Source: Styela clava (taxonomy: Eukaryota > Chordata > Ascidiacea > Stolidobranchia > Styelidae). From it: 64,000 nucleotides of DNA. Shown one piece after another: positions 48,579 to 61,097 of this stretch. The position numbers and the translations under genes are program-made. The stretch's first letter is position 1, and each line of letters opens with the position of its first letter. The notes beneath the pieces are model-generated. The model searched no databases. It saw only the letters and a list, made by a program, of their open reading frames with translations, and had not been told where the DNA came from. The stretch lies in contig NC_135260.1 of NCBI RefSeq assembly GCF_964204865.1, positions 9,238,001 through 9,302,000 of the forward strand, read 5' to 3'.

Positions 48579-50548
48579 CAAGAGAGCAATGCTCAAATAT
48601 ATGGACAAGCAAAACAATTCCCCAAAAATCATATGCGGTGACTTACCAGTACCTGTATAAACAAAGCACCACATCACAGCAATCAAACAGACAAGATCAC
48701 GGTGGTCGCAAATTGGTTGACAAAGATATTATCGACGTATTGGAAATGCGCACCCCCCTATTCCCCCTCCTTTAAATGTAGAAACGCGAAACCTTCAAAG
48801 GTGGTTAAAAGAAACACAACTCTACCCAGCTGTAAAGTGTCATCTTTTTATCTCTTATTGGACACGTAGTGGACATAACGATCGTTTCAATATTATGTTG
48901 TTGTTGTTGTTGTTCTTGTTCTTTGACACGTTTTTAAAAAGTCGCTTTTCTCACTGATTACTGGACTAATTGCTTTGAAATTTTCAGTGGTTGAAGATGA
49001 AATTTTTCTCCAGAAGGCTATTACTTTTATTTATTTCAAATATTTCTGTTAGCTCTGTAAGATTTGTTTTTGTTTGCTATGACGTCACTAAACGTTCTGC
49101 GGCTATCGGACGCCATTTTGTGTCCAACGGACCATCTTGCAATTTCAATTCACGCTGTCACAAGTCAGGACCTTCTAAAGATAGAGAAGTTCTGGTACCG
49201 TAACACAGCGCGGTGACACTGAACTAACTCGTAGCTGTCAAAAGCTTGAAAATCCATACAAATATGAGAAATAAAAAGATGAAACTTGGCAGGTGGGTAG
49301 AGTTGTGTTTCTTTTAACCATATTTGAAAGTTTCGCGTTTCTACATTTGAAGGAGGGGGAATAGGGGGTGTGCATTTCCGATACGTCGATAATATCTTTG
49401 TCAACCAATTTGCGGCCACCGTGTTTTCGTCTGTTTGATTGCTGTGATGTGGTGCTTTGTTTATAATTTAACGAGTTTTGTTCGAAATAACCGTGTTCTT
49501 GAAATATATGACGGTCAGAAATGCAATTAGAAGCCCAATGTTTTCACGCTGTCACAAGACCAACAATTGTCAACCAATTTGCGACCACCGTGTTTTGTCT
49601 GTTTAATTGCTGTATGGCTGCGTATGCGATAGTCTCGACGCAGCATAAACGGTGATCAAGGCTTGAAATCCGTGGTCGCACACTGGTCGGTCGCAAATAC
49701 GTCTTTCGAGTGCCGTACTCTGGGGATTTGTATAGCTTCAACCCTTTGTCGTAGAAAGTTAATACGAGGTTTAGCGTGTAGAATAAATGCCGCCAATGCA
49801 CCCACGGTGAAAAAATTAACGGGTTAGATATATTGGTTTTTGTTTTATAGCGGTTTGAATGAAATTGTCCGCAGACTGGCTACACCACCCTAGGCCTGGT
49901 GAGTTGTCCGTGTAGTCGAATTGTCCATCAGCCCTAAACGGCTATGACAGTCACTGTACCAAAAATTGTACCCCGATTCGGCTGGTGTTAAGTTGACGCA
50001 TGTTATTTAGTAACGTTTTTATGTGAAATGTTTGACTGTGGTTCGGTACCTGATCCGATAATACGGTACATAATTGATTCATATCACGAGATATTTCAAC
50101 TGATGTTTCAATTGTCACAGGACCTAAAATATCTATGACAGTCCCTGTACCGTCACGGTACCCCGATACAGGTACTGGTAAGTCACCGCCGGTATGTTAG
50201 TCGTTGGTCACCGCATATGATTTTTGGGGAATTGTTCTGCGTGTCCATATATTTGAGCATTGCTCTCTTGTATTTGTATGGATTTTCAAGCTTTTGACAG
50301 CTACGAGTCAGTTCAGTGTCACCTCGCTGTGTTGCGGTACCGGAACTTCTCTACCTGGGCTTCTAATTGCATTTCTGACCGTCATATATTTTAAGAACAC
50401 GGTTATTTCAAACAAAACTCGACAAATTATAAACAAAGCACCACATCACAGCAATCAAACAGACAAAAACACGGTGGTCGCAAATTGGTTGACAAAGATA
50501 TTATCGACGTATTGGAAATGCGCACCCCCTATTCCCCCTCCTACCTGT
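48579..50548. repeat. Palindromic mosaic of repeated segments
   Basis: 48579-48655 is the reverse complement of about 50167-50268 (GAGAGCAATGCTCAAATATA and ACCGCATATGATTTTTGGGG in the two orientations). The segment with ATCACAGCAATCAAACAGAC and ATTATCGACGTATTGGAAAT occurs at 48657-48790, inverted at about 49345-49465, and direct again at 50432-50545. 49165-49260 and 49441-49530 are inverted relative to 50268-50440. No coding region is supported. Confidence 0.75.
48860..49140 (+). repeat. Dispersed repeat R, longest plus-strand copy
   Basis: Starts near ATTGGACACGTAGTGGACAT and runs through a TTG microsatellite (48895-48917) and AGAAGGCTATTACTTTTATT. It ends near CGTTCTGCGG. Related pieces are at 10978, 33590 (-), 42112 and 52560-52840 (-). 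Confidence 0.75.
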
Positions 50549-51629
50549 AATGCCAGATGCTTCTCCTTTAAAAACTAACTTATTCGATTTATCACGGTAT
50601 TATAACAGCAGATACCACAGTCTACATATATATTCACACTAAGCGAAGCAGTACAGTACCGGCCACGGTACGGTTTAACGTACCTTTAGACCCAAGTCGG
50701 CAATACAAAAAAATGTAAAGTCAGAAACGAATATATTACAGACCAAATGAGAAGACAAATCATAGTTTATAGTGTTTTTTAATGAAATAGATGAGGTTGG
50801 TGTTCCTCAGCTTCTTTTTTATTGTATCTAAAATTACCCCGTTTACTGGTGGAAAGGCTATTTTGTTGTTTTGATAGCAATAGTAGCACGGCTGAAAACC
50901 CCTTTGTCACCATATAATAGGTCGGAAATGAAAGAATCCAGGGTTCTACCTCATCAAACACCGCCGTGTACTCTTGCCTTATAGTATTTAACTTCCTAAA
51001 TTCACCCTATTTCACATGAAAATAATGAAAACAAAGTTAATTTACCCAAACTTATAATAATGATTTTTGTACATCTCATTCATTCGTACAGCATGATGAC
51101 ATGCACCAAAATACTTTGGTAAAATTCATCCCCGATTCCTCATCCTACCACGGCCTCCAGTCCGATCACCAGTCCATAATTAATTAGCCATTTGTTTTTG
51201 GATTCATGGACTCGGATGTGGAAGAAGCCGTGATCGACTATCGGCTACGGCCCAGGGGACGGCAAATTTTATGTCGCTCGCGGGACAAAATTCAGGGTTG
51301 CCAGTCTTTTGCGGGTCGCATAAATTTTTTGAAAGTTAAAAACTGAACAGTGCGCGAAAAACTGCGACAATTTGTGAACTCAACTCAGTCGTCTTATTAA
51401 AAAAATATTAGAATGACATTTAATGTGACACTGTCTCGTTGCTGCATCACGCTGGATAGCTTTACGACGCCAAGATTGGAATATTTTCTAAATGGGAATC
51501 ACTAATCCCAGTTCTTTGCTTTAGGATATAATAGAATTTAGTCCAAACGTGTCTCACGATAAATTCTGTTAGGTAAAAAAATGTAATTTACTCCTCGAGC
51601 GTAGATTATAAATAAAAAATTTTCATCGT

Positions 51630-52135
51630 CAAAACGCCGTTTGAATGTTTACCCGGACATAGACTTCCTTGTTTACTTCGTAACATTGGCCAATCAGCAA
51701 GATGCAAAAAACGTGACAATGCCCTCTTTCACACCCGCTTAGACACGCTCACTCAGACAGATTCTTAGTCGTGGTCGTGAACATTACCTCAGTTTCGCGA
51801 TTTTGAATTATGTTCGTTAGTTTTTAGTTGTTTTTCGGAAATTTAAATATAAATCAAATAAATCAATGATTACTTTGTCTTCTTATGAGTTTCAGTTAAA
51901 TTACAGGAATCAAAAATTAGTGTAGAAATAGCTGTGATAGACTAGGCTCAAATTCTTTATCGGTACTTTTAAAATACAGATTGTTGAATGGTGTGTATTA
52001 GAATGATAGTTTGAAACAAATACCCCATTTTACAGGCAACAACTCGCGAAACCACACTTAAAATAAACACCAAAAATTTTAAAATGGTAAAGTATGGGAA
52101 GAATTTTCCGCGGTCAAAGGTCGGGGAAAGGTCTA
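51630..52135 (+). repeat. Uninterrupted copy of the repeat split at 47428/53752
   Basis: Matches 47030-47427 followed directly by the sequence found at 53753-53950, including GAATGATAGTTTGAA versus AAATGATAGTTTTGAA at the junction. It acts as an empty-site reference for the 6.3-kb insertion. Confidence 0.65.
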
Positions 52136-52338
52136 TTCAGTGAATCGTCCCGGGCCAGATTATTTTACTCCGGCCGTATTTTGCCGACCACTGGGATACG
52201 CAACTACCGTACCTTACTGCGAAGGAGAGTCCAGAAATCCTTTCGCGTGTGATAATCGCCCACGTGATTCAAGCCTGCGAATGCACACAGATTACAGAAT
52301 TAAGTGCGCCGAACATAAAACAGGTTTCGCGAAATCCC

Positions 52339-52349
52339 CCCCCCCCCCC
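52339..52349. repeat. Poly(C) tract
   Basis: A run of about ten or eleven C residues. The 126-codon ORF across it has no support. Confidence 0.8.
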
Positions 52350-52559
52350 TATCGCCCTCTTCAACTTTTTCGCCCTCCTCTGTATCGTTTTCGCCCACTG
52401 GGGGGCTGTTCTAGACCTCAGTTCACTGCTCTAGACCTCAGTCTACAAATATATTCACACCAAGCGAAGCAGTACAGTACGGTCTACCGTACTTTTAGCA
52501 TCACCGCTATTCACCGGTAACCTCGAAAAACTTGCGATTTGAACGGTTCAATGTCACGT

Positions 52560-52840
52560 GATCAAAAAAGAGGAGTGCCTGCATATGCGTCCGCAGAACG
52601 TTCAGTGACGTCATAGCAAACAAGAACAAATCTCACAGAGATAACAGGAATATTTGAAATAAATAAAAGTAATAGCCTTCTGGAGAAAAATTTCATCTTT
52701 AACCACTAAAAATTTCAAAGCAATTGGTCCAGTGATCAAAGAGAAAAGCGGTTTTTTAATATTTCTACTAGGTGTTCAAAAAGTGTCAAAGAACAACATA
52801 ACAACAAAACGATCGTTATATCCACTAAACGTGTCCAAAA
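52560..52840 (-). repeat. Dispersed repeat R, minus-strand copy
   Basis: Reverse complement of 48880-49120: it contains CAATTGGTCCAGTGATCAAA and AATAGCCTTCTGGAGAAAAA. Confidence 0.75.
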
Positions 52841-52874
52841 ATATATATACATACATAATGAAAACGCGGACAGT

Positions 52875-53137
52875 ATAAGGATAAGGATAAGATTTACATA
52901 TTTATCCCGGGGGAGAGGAAAGCCGATAAGACGGCTTATCCACGTGGCGAACCACGGCCTCTCGTCCGGTTACCATTCCAAGTCGGGTATGGGATTAGTT
53001 TTACTGTATTGTTTTGTTTTCGGAAGCATGGACTTGGTGGTGGAGGAAGCCGTAACCGACCAGCGGTTACGTGAACCACCCAACGACGGCGAGGAGTCCA
53101 GCAATCCTCTCGCACATAACCATCCCTGCATGGGATT
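52875..53137 (-). mobile_element. tRNA-derived SINE, 5'-truncated, minus strand
   Basis: Reverse-complement match to 43075-43326: tail TATAAGGATAAGGATAAG, then GGCGAACCACGGCCTCTCGT and CCACCCAACGACGGCGAGGA. It stops at CATGCAGGGAT-equivalent sequence just before the tRNA-like B box, so the promoter head is lost. Confidence 0.85.
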
Positions 53138-53212
53138 GTGGTTTTGTTCTCCGTCCCCAAAAAGGGGATTTGTTGGTGGTACGCGGCCGGAGTAAAAAAA
53201 AACAAAAATGGT

Positions 53213-53469
53213 GGTACTCCCGAAGTATGTGAACCAAGATAGCGGACACCGGAACATAATATGTGTACCAGGTAAGAGTAAGACCGTAATTTCAGGTATA
53301 GCCTAAATACTAAGGAAGTCACTTGGCTAGTCCCCGAACTCGTAATAGAACAAAAATGAGGAAAATTGGAATAAAATGATGGTCTATTTCTAACCGGGTA
53401 CACATACTATATTCAGGTGTCCGTACGTTGCGGTGTCTGCCATTTTGGTTCACATACTTCGGGAATACC
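53213..53469. mobile_element. 257-bp MITE, GGTACTCCCGAAG family
   Basis: Begins GGTACTCCCGAAGTATGTG and ends CACATACTTCGGGAATACC. Exact 8-bp duplications AAAATGGT lie at 53205-53212 and 53470-53477. The inner half-palindrome contains CCAAGATAGCGGACACCGGA. Confidence 0.92.
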
Positions 53470-53752
53470 AAAATGGTATGTTGTCAGTAAAATGTTGATA
53501 ACCACTGCTCTAATGAAAAGGGCACTGGGAACAAAGTTATTACCTCGCTTTGCACAAATGCCCGATTGAATCAAAGAGCAACGTTCACATTGACTAAATA
53601 ATAACTATTGCGCCGACACATTTAAACATATTTAACACATTTAAAAAACAATGAGTTTTTTACGTGTTGAAAATATAGGATGGACGGGGTGTACCAGATT
53701 TAGAGAAAGTGTTAAAAGCGTGTACCATCAAAAAAAAGGTTGACGAGCACTG

Positions 53753-53950
53753 GTTTATTGTTTTTAATAAAAATGATAGTTTTGAACATGTGAGCCATTT
53801 TGTAGGCACTAACTTCCAAAAACACTCTCGGAATCAGCGATAAAATTTCGCAATGATAAAGAACTTTCTGGGGTCAAGGGTTGGGGAAACCTCCACAGGG
53901 AGAATTTTTCTAAGGTCAAAGTTCGGAGAAACGGCCATACCGGTAGTCCG
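53753..53950. repeat. Right half of the split older repeat
   Basis: Continues the 47030-47427 sequence by comparison with 52000-52135 (AATTTTTCTAAGGTCAAAG versus AATTTTCCGCGGTCAAAGG). A short GGTCAAGG/GGTCAAAG duplication lies within it. Confidence 0.6.
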
Positions 53951-53960
53951 GTACCGGCTT

Positions 53961-54220
53961 AGGATAAGGATAAGATTTACATAGTCTATTTATCACGGGG
54001 GAGAAGAAAGACGATTTGACGGCTTAACCATACCTATCGCGAACCACGGCCTCTCGTTCGGTTACCATCCCATGTCGGGTATGGGATTAGTTAGGTATTT
54101 GTAGGAAGCCGTAAGTAACCGACCAGCGGTTACGTGAACCACCCAACGGCGGCGAGGAGTCCAGCAATCCTCTCGCCCATAACCACCCCGCATGGGATTC
54201 GAACCTGCGAACCCACGCAT
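53961..54220 (-). mobile_element. tRNA-derived SINE, minus strand, B box retained
   Basis: Tail AGGATAAGGATAAG, body CGAACCACGGCCTCTCGTTC and CCACCCAACGGCGGCGAGGA, then GGGATTCGAACCTGCGAACC, the inverted B box. A short internal deletion removes the CGGAAGCATGGA segment. Confidence 0.85.
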
Positions 54221-55437
54221 AAGATTAGATAAGTTTATTTCGACTCCGTAATCAGCAAAAAGGCGATAAAATGGTTGATGAAAACAAATTAGTAAAAACT
54301 GAATACCGGTATGAAATCAGGCGAGTAAACAAAACCTTGGACAAGGTTTAAAACGTACAGAATATAAGATGGAAGGTATTGCCAAAAAGAAGTGGAAGAA
54401 ATTATTCACACTTGCACACGTCACACACACACAGAACCATAGGACATTAAAAAAGTTAGAAAAATGAGAGAAGCTTTAGATAAATTATGTGGTAACCAAA
54501 AAAATAATAAATAAACACGAAAAGAAATTAGCATAAAAGATGAAATGTAAAAAGTAATAAGAAATTGTTTGCCACACCATTTCAATAATTTCATAAAAAT
54601 TCCCAAACAAGAGTGAACAGTATTTAATATAAGAACAAAAAAATGATTTCGCCAAGCTGATTAATTATAATTGGAGTCAAATGCCAAATTGCTGAGTGCA
54701 TGAAGAGGTGGGCTAAACCTTTTCATTCACCAAAGACATGCCAAAATATTGCCAAATTGTAGTCCAGATTGCATCAATACGGTACTACTACTAACAGTTT
54801 AAGTATAATATAATTAGGTTAAGGGGTTGATACTGAGGTAGACTAGGTATTGTAATTTATTGGTTACGAAGGGTGGGAGCAAGGATAAGATTTTAGCCCC
54901 GTACAGCCGTAGACTTTTCCGACCATAAGATTGTTTGAGTTTTTTATTATCGAAAAAAAAATGAAAAATAAAAAAAAGATTGAGTTGTGATTTTGTTCTA
55001 CATTCGCCTGGAGTATTGTTTGGAAATAATAACCCGTACCGTAAACCAGTAGGCGACTGGAAGCTAAGTTATGCCACCTGTCTGCCAACGGGCAGACGGG
55101 TGGAAATTGTGTAAAACCTCATACTTCAGTACGGTACTTATTCCATGGGCAGATGGGGGAAGGAAGATGAAGAGACGCAGAGGCGAGTTAAACAATCTTA
55201 CAACAAACCTCTTTCTGGCCAAATGCTAATAATGATGTATATTCTTGTTTAACAGACAACAGAGCATCAATCTAGCAATCATTATTTTAGTTTTAGTGTT
55301 GTATTGTCCCAACATCTTCAATCTTTGAAACTGGACAAAAAGCAATCGCAAGTGTCACCATTGATGATTGAAACGTTTCAGATAACAGATAAATCATCCT
55401 CAAGTTTTTAAATTTTCCAATCTGGAGTTCGTTCGAA
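54221..55437. other. 5' flank of SLC35E1-type gene, no other gene seen
   Basis: AT-rich. It contains a short (CA)n run near 54422-54432. An in-frame TAA at 55390-55392 precedes the SLC35E1 start by 15 codons. No promoter motif can be assigned. Confidence 0.4.
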
Positions 55438-58400
55438 ATGATGTCAGGTATGGCTAAAACCACACTGGATGGCTGTAGAAATACTTTATTTTAAACATAT
55501 TGTGTTATCAAACTTGTAGTAAATATTTACACTATTCGGGGTATTACTAAAATCTGAAAATGGAATTGAGCTGAATTTTATTAAAATTTTTAGGTGGTAA
55601 TAAAATCAAAGATAAGTCTATTAGCAATTCTTATTAGCAATTACTCTCAAGTTTATTGACTCATAATTTGTGTTTATATTTACAGAACACTTGCATAATA
55701 GTAAGGAGGCTCAGAATAAGAAAAAAATATTCCAAGATGTCGCTAGATTAACAGTCTTATGCTGCATGTGGTAAGTTAAAAAAAAATAATAAAACCATTT
55801 ACTGATTTACCGGATTCTCGTGCAGATTTATAATATTGGCATGTAATAAAAATTTTATGTTTTTATTGATCATTTCTAATAAATATTTGGTAATTTAAAT
55901 AAATGATGATTGTCTGTGTTGTGTCGAAGGTTAGAGTTTCTAAGCCAAGTAAACTTTGCTATAAGCTACTAATACCCTAACATAAATTTGTGTTGAGGAT
56001 CCTCCCCGGCAGAGGTACCCCCATTTAATTTCAGGAAATTTTACAATGTATTGTGTGTTATTAAACCATAAAATTTATGTATAAAGTGTTGTCAAAGTGA
56101 TTGTGTTTTTATTTTTCACTGAATGTGGTTGATAGAAAACAGTGAAATCTTGTCTACTACTCTGATATCTACTCACCTCCTGAGCTGCTTCTTTCTTGAC
56201 TTGCATAAATTTGTCAAAATTACTTGCTATTTGTGATTCTTTAAATTCAAGCCCAGTCTGACTCCATTTCAAGCAAGTAAGTTAGAGGTTGCCTTGAGTC
56301 AAGCCCATGTACAGATGTATGTAAAAACATGACATGAATCACAGGTTCAGTGAATATTTAATATATTGCTAACTTTATTTTTATATTGTCTTAGGTATAT
56401 CCTGAGTGCAGGAGAGAACATTATATCCAAAATTATATTGACTGACTTTCCATATCCTCTGACTGCTTCAATTAGTCATGCTGCTTTTATATCTTTGTTT
56501 CTTGGGCCGATTTTGAAGTTATGGCAGGTATGACATAAGTTACCGGTACTATTTGTGTGGCCACAAAGTCATGTTTATAAGCAGTAACTGGGTTGCATGG
56601 AGCTGAATGATTTGCAAAATCACATTTGGCCTATCACAATAAGAATAAATCTTTTTAAAAACTTTCATTTTTACAAATGCCATAAAGGCAACAATACCGT
56701 ACTAAATTGATTGATATTTTGCTATAAAATGTAAAATTTCTGTGTACCATTGCTAATGCAAAGCCAGTGTTTGAGAATCACTCATCTTTGGCCCTTTTTT
56801 TTTCATATTTTTTCGTAATTTTGTTGACATCGGAGATAAAAGCAATCTGACAATACTAATTTAAATTTCATTTCAAATACTATGTTTCTGCAATTTATTA
56901 GTAATTATTAACACATCTTTTCATACCGCATGATTCTATTTTTCAGGTGCCTCCCAATCCATCTATAAGTAAAAGATATTATTTTGCTGTGATTGCACCT
57001 CTTGCATTTGGAAAGGTTTTTGCGTCATTTACATCGCAATTCAGTATTTCAAAAGTACCAGTTTCATATGCACATACAGGTATTTCAGTCTCTGACAATA
57101 TAAGTTCCCTTTTTTTGTAACTCATATGGACACTGTGTGTGATGGATTGAATGAATATCAAAATGATATAAAATTGTATTGTAATATTGTATGTCCGATG
57201 TACTACATGTCTTAGAAAGGCAATTCATCGATTTCCAATATGAAAAATATTTTTATAGATATTTATGGATTGAGGGATTAGAATGTCAGTACATAAAAAG
57301 TATAAATAGCCAGGGGCATTAAAGTGAGCCCGAGGCAAAACTCACTCAAATTTGAATACACTCCAATTACTAGTGGAACAGGATAGTTCACTAATCCAAA
57401 GCCTATCATATAAATATATCAATAAATAAATCAATTTCAACCCAAGCACAATAAGATTTAAAAAAAGCATAACAAGCATTTTAGAAATTCGTTTTTCTAA
57501 TTAAATTTGGTGAAGTTATCTTATTCACTCATTCACATGGTATAATTTTTCCATTTTTTTTCGATATCAGTTATACTTTAGGAATTTATTGAATGAACAT
57601 TTCTTGTTTGTCAGCCGGCTGAATTCTTCCATGTGCATTTGGTAAACTTCATACTAGTGGTTAATAATTTTTCCTTTTTTGGACATTCCTATTTCTTTTT
57701 TAGTGAAAGCGTCAATGCCAATATTTACTGTCATTTTAAGCAGAATAATTCTCAAAGAGAAACAGCCATGGAAGGTATGTTTTTTCACCTATCAAAATTG
57801 TGATGTAAGAATTTGGGCTTTACAGTCAAAATCTTGTAAAAATGTTTTGCTATCTAATAAATTTTTGTTTCTTTATTTTATCAGGTGCTTAATTTAACTA
57901 AAATTTTCCCATTAATTTGATTTATAATCAGTCTCTATTTCCAATTCACCTATAATTATGATGTATGTGATTTAATCTTGAAAAACACTCTTTCCTTGGT
58001 CTAAAATTTTCATGCCAATATATTTTTTCGAAATATTGTACCAAACAGACTATCAAATTGTTATATATGCAAACATATATGTTTTATCGTTATTTATTCA
58101 GATATATTTTTCATTACTACCAATTGTTGGTGGAATAGCAATTGCAACTGTGACAGAAATATCATTCCATTTGATGGGCCTTATCAGTGCACTTTTCTCA
58201 ACATTAAGTTTTTCTTTACAAAATATATTTTCAAAAAAGGTAAGTTTTATCAAGCTTGAATTAATGGTATTTAGGTTTTGATCAACTGTCTCGAAACTAC
58301 TTTTTTTTCCCCAATGCATGATTATGATATTTGCCTGGATAGACTAGCGCAGTGTTTCTCAAACATCCATGATCCACGAGCCCTTTGCCGAAGCATCCCA

Positions 58401-61097
58401 ACACTTGTGGTGTCTCTTACTCCTAAACAAATCCCTAGTTTTGTTTTTAATGTGTTTCCATCAGTTTCTCTAGTCGTCATGTTTGATAACAAAAAGCCAA
58501 TCGAACTTTACAGAATTAAGAATCACGGTCACAGAATAAAACAAATCAGTCAATTTGCTCTATATTAATATAGCCATTTAGGATGGTACCTAGTAAAGAC
58601 TTTTCCTTGGTCTCCAGAGAACAGAACCACTCTGTTGCCCTCTAGTGTTTTCTTTATATAAAATAGTATCATTATAAGCATTGTAGCTAATCAAATGTTT
58701 TTTGAAACATTTTTCCAAATTTTTAGACTATGAAAGATAAAAGAATTCATCATTTGAGACTTCTATTTATGCTTTGTAAACTTGGTGTTGTATTTTTATT
58801 ACCTGTTTGGTTATTAACTGATGTATCAAAATGGCCAACACATGATATTAAGGTGAGAAAGTGTTGTAATTGTTTAAATATTTTTCAGGATGTTAATTCA
58901 TTTTATCTCAATCAATGCATGATCAATGTGTTCAATGCTTTATTTGACTAAAGTTGAAGCTGCCTCTATATTTTATTACCCATGCTTTTACTGGTAGTAG
59001 TACAGGGTATTCAAGTTCGCATTATATGATCATATATTGTTTATTACACTTTTCTGCAAAGCTGCCTGTGGATCGTCTACTTCTGACCTCCAGTTGTCAA
59101 AAAAAACGGCAAACCTCCTTTAATATCCTGACAGCCATGCTGTTCCATACTCACAATTTAATTTTTTTTCCTAAGATGTCACTAGAGAGCTGTCCCTTTT
59201 TTGTCTTTCTCGTCAGTTATACCTCTTTGGACTACAAATGTAAGAAAACCATATTAAAGCTCAAATGTGAATTGCTTTAATGTGTCCAACTAGAAATTCA
59301 TAATGTCAAGGTACATTTGCTGTACTCAAAAGTCGACCTACGTTCTATTCTATTGCATGAATATTTTCTTGACACATCATGATGCTATACTCTCATCCGC
59401 ATCACAGCTTAATTTTATGTTTTGGGTACAGATGCGTAAAACAAGTGGTCAGTAAGGTCATCTGATAAAGCCAATTATGATTTGCTAATGTTCTATTTAA
59501 TCCTGTTATACTTCATCTAATGCGCCTGGTAATGATGCCGTGTATATTGTCCACAAATACTACGTTTCTTGAATGGGGGATTAATTGGTTCCATGTAAGG
59601 GTACCCATTTCCCCTAGATTAAAACAAAATGGATTCCAGTTTAACTGGTACAGACAAACTTGCAGTACAATATTTTTTTCCGAATTAAATCCGAAATCAT
59701 ATTATATATTAGAATCATGTGCCAAGGATTCTTGTTTCTTGATTATTTTACTGGGACTATCTGAATATGTCAAATTATTTCTGAGTAGACATAAAAATCA
59801 ATACAAGACGTTCTGCTTGGAACTGAGGAACACTGACTTTTGCTGTTAGTGTCGAAACTGCCTCTAACAAGTTCGATTTATCAGCTTTGGTTATGTGATC
59901 GATGAAAACTTCCTGTCGATATGTTCACCTATAAGGTCTCTAGTTAACAACTACTTTTCTTTTTCAGGTTAAAAGCATGTGGACTCTTTCTCTACTTTTT
60001 CTAATTGATTGTTTTTGTAATTTTGCGCATAGTATGGTTGCGTTTACAATCATATCTTTGGTAAGTTGACCCTTGGAAAGTTTGCTTGTTGAAGTGCCTT
60101 TATTGCTCACCAAGTGTCTTTTATTGCTCCCCAACACATATAAATTTCTGTATTGTGATTAGACTATGGCACTATGCCTATACCACATTAATATTTTCCT
60201 AGTTTTCCTACAGGAAATACTTTGGCACCCGCCTTTAACTATGGTAACTCCGCTTTCTCCTATTCCTGAAAAGTTTTAGGTTTGGATGAAAATGCAATGA
60301 ACAATTGTTATCTTTTCAGGTATCTCCACTGTCTTATTCAGTTGCAAATGCCACCAAACGAATAGTAGTTATTTCAATGTCTCTTCTAACATTGAGGAAT
60401 CCAGTAACCTATGTTAATATTATGGGAATGAGTATTGCTATTCTTGGAGTTCTGCTTTATAATAAGGTAAGTTTATCTTTAATGATTTTAATATCACAGA
60501 CTGATCTGGTTCATAACAAAATAGAAAAAAGTGCAGAATCGACTTTGAAGATACTACTTCAAATGATTCCGTATAGTTTTCGTTATCAATGAATTTTCAT
60601 AACTATCTTATGCTTACATTATTTGTATATTCGTGTTTGTTCCTTTGAACCAGCCATTACTGATAATGCACACCTAAAGAGTATTAAGGCCAAAGTAATT
60701 TATATGTTATACACATATACCTGACCGGCCACTGTGCAAATTAATTTTACCAGAATTTTTGAGAATTGATCAGGTAACAAATTATAACTTACTGGCTCTT
60801 TCGCCTTTTTTTTCTTTGAATTAGTTTTCTATGTTATGATGTTGGGTGAATTCTTCCTATACTTTTTCTTTCTTTTGTTGCTTACTTGAAACGATCTGTA
60901 TCATAACATGACATGCCTTTCTGCTCTTCATCAATATTATTTAAAATGTCTGCCATTTTGTTTGATTGAATCACCTCTATTAACTTGTTAAGGAATTGCT
61001 GGCTGCAATAACCAGTGACTATGCTGTATTACAGTTTCAAGTTGCTAGCAACCGCCGACACCAACATTCTCGTTTAGTAGACGTCAGTCAACTCTAA
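55438..61097 (+). CDS. SLC35E1: SLC35E1-type transporter, ten exons, complete
   Basis: Member of the triose-phosphate/nucleotide-sugar transporter group of the drug/metabolite transporter superfamily. The SLC35E1 substrate is not established. Exons: 55438-55447, 55686-55770, 56395-56527, 56947-57079, 57704-57774, 58102-58239, 58727-58852, 59968-60060, 60320-60466, 61035-61097. All junctions are GT-AG and phases agree; the product is 332 residues (human 410, longer at the C-terminus). Key matches are [61 protein letters not shown] and the near-identical [14 protein letters not shown], followed by LRNPVT and LYNK. About ten membrane segments are expected. Exon 1 codes only MMS plus one base. 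The last exon is inferred from an acceptor and phase, and encodes a basic 20-residue tail; it is the least certain part. Without the last splice the frame reads 41 more codons. Confidence 0.92.
58346..58590. mobile_element. hAT-type MITE end (SLC35E1 intron 6)
   Basis: CAGTGTTTCTCAAAC near 58349 is a hAT-type terminus of the same group as 16340 and 23274, followed by CACGAGCCCTTTGCCG. A matching right end was not found, so only one end is supported and the right limit is arbitrary. Confidence 0.35.

Larger units (their letters stand above)
47428..53752. mobile_element. Probable 6.3-kb hAT-type composite insertion
   Basis: The left end CAGTGCTCGTCAATC and right end GGTTGACGAGCACTG are inverted, and both subterminal regions carry repeated GGTGTACC words. 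The flanks GTTTATAATTG and GTTTATTG fit a target duplication with a 3-base insertion. The flanking repeat is interrupted: 47030-47427 plus 53753-53950 together match the contiguous copy at 51630-52135. The interior holds other repeats (palindromic mosaic, SINE, MITE) and no recognisable transposase, so it is a nested, probably dead element. Confidence 0.6.

Noticed and set aside
52140..52520. 126-codon ORF on the plus strand
   Set aside because: It crosses a poly(C) tract and repeat sequence, including a hAT end and the AAGCGAAGCAGTACAGTAC repeat shared with 50640.
52936..53403. 155-codon ORF on the minus strand
   Set aside because: It runs through a SINE and a MITE, and is open only by chance across two transposons.
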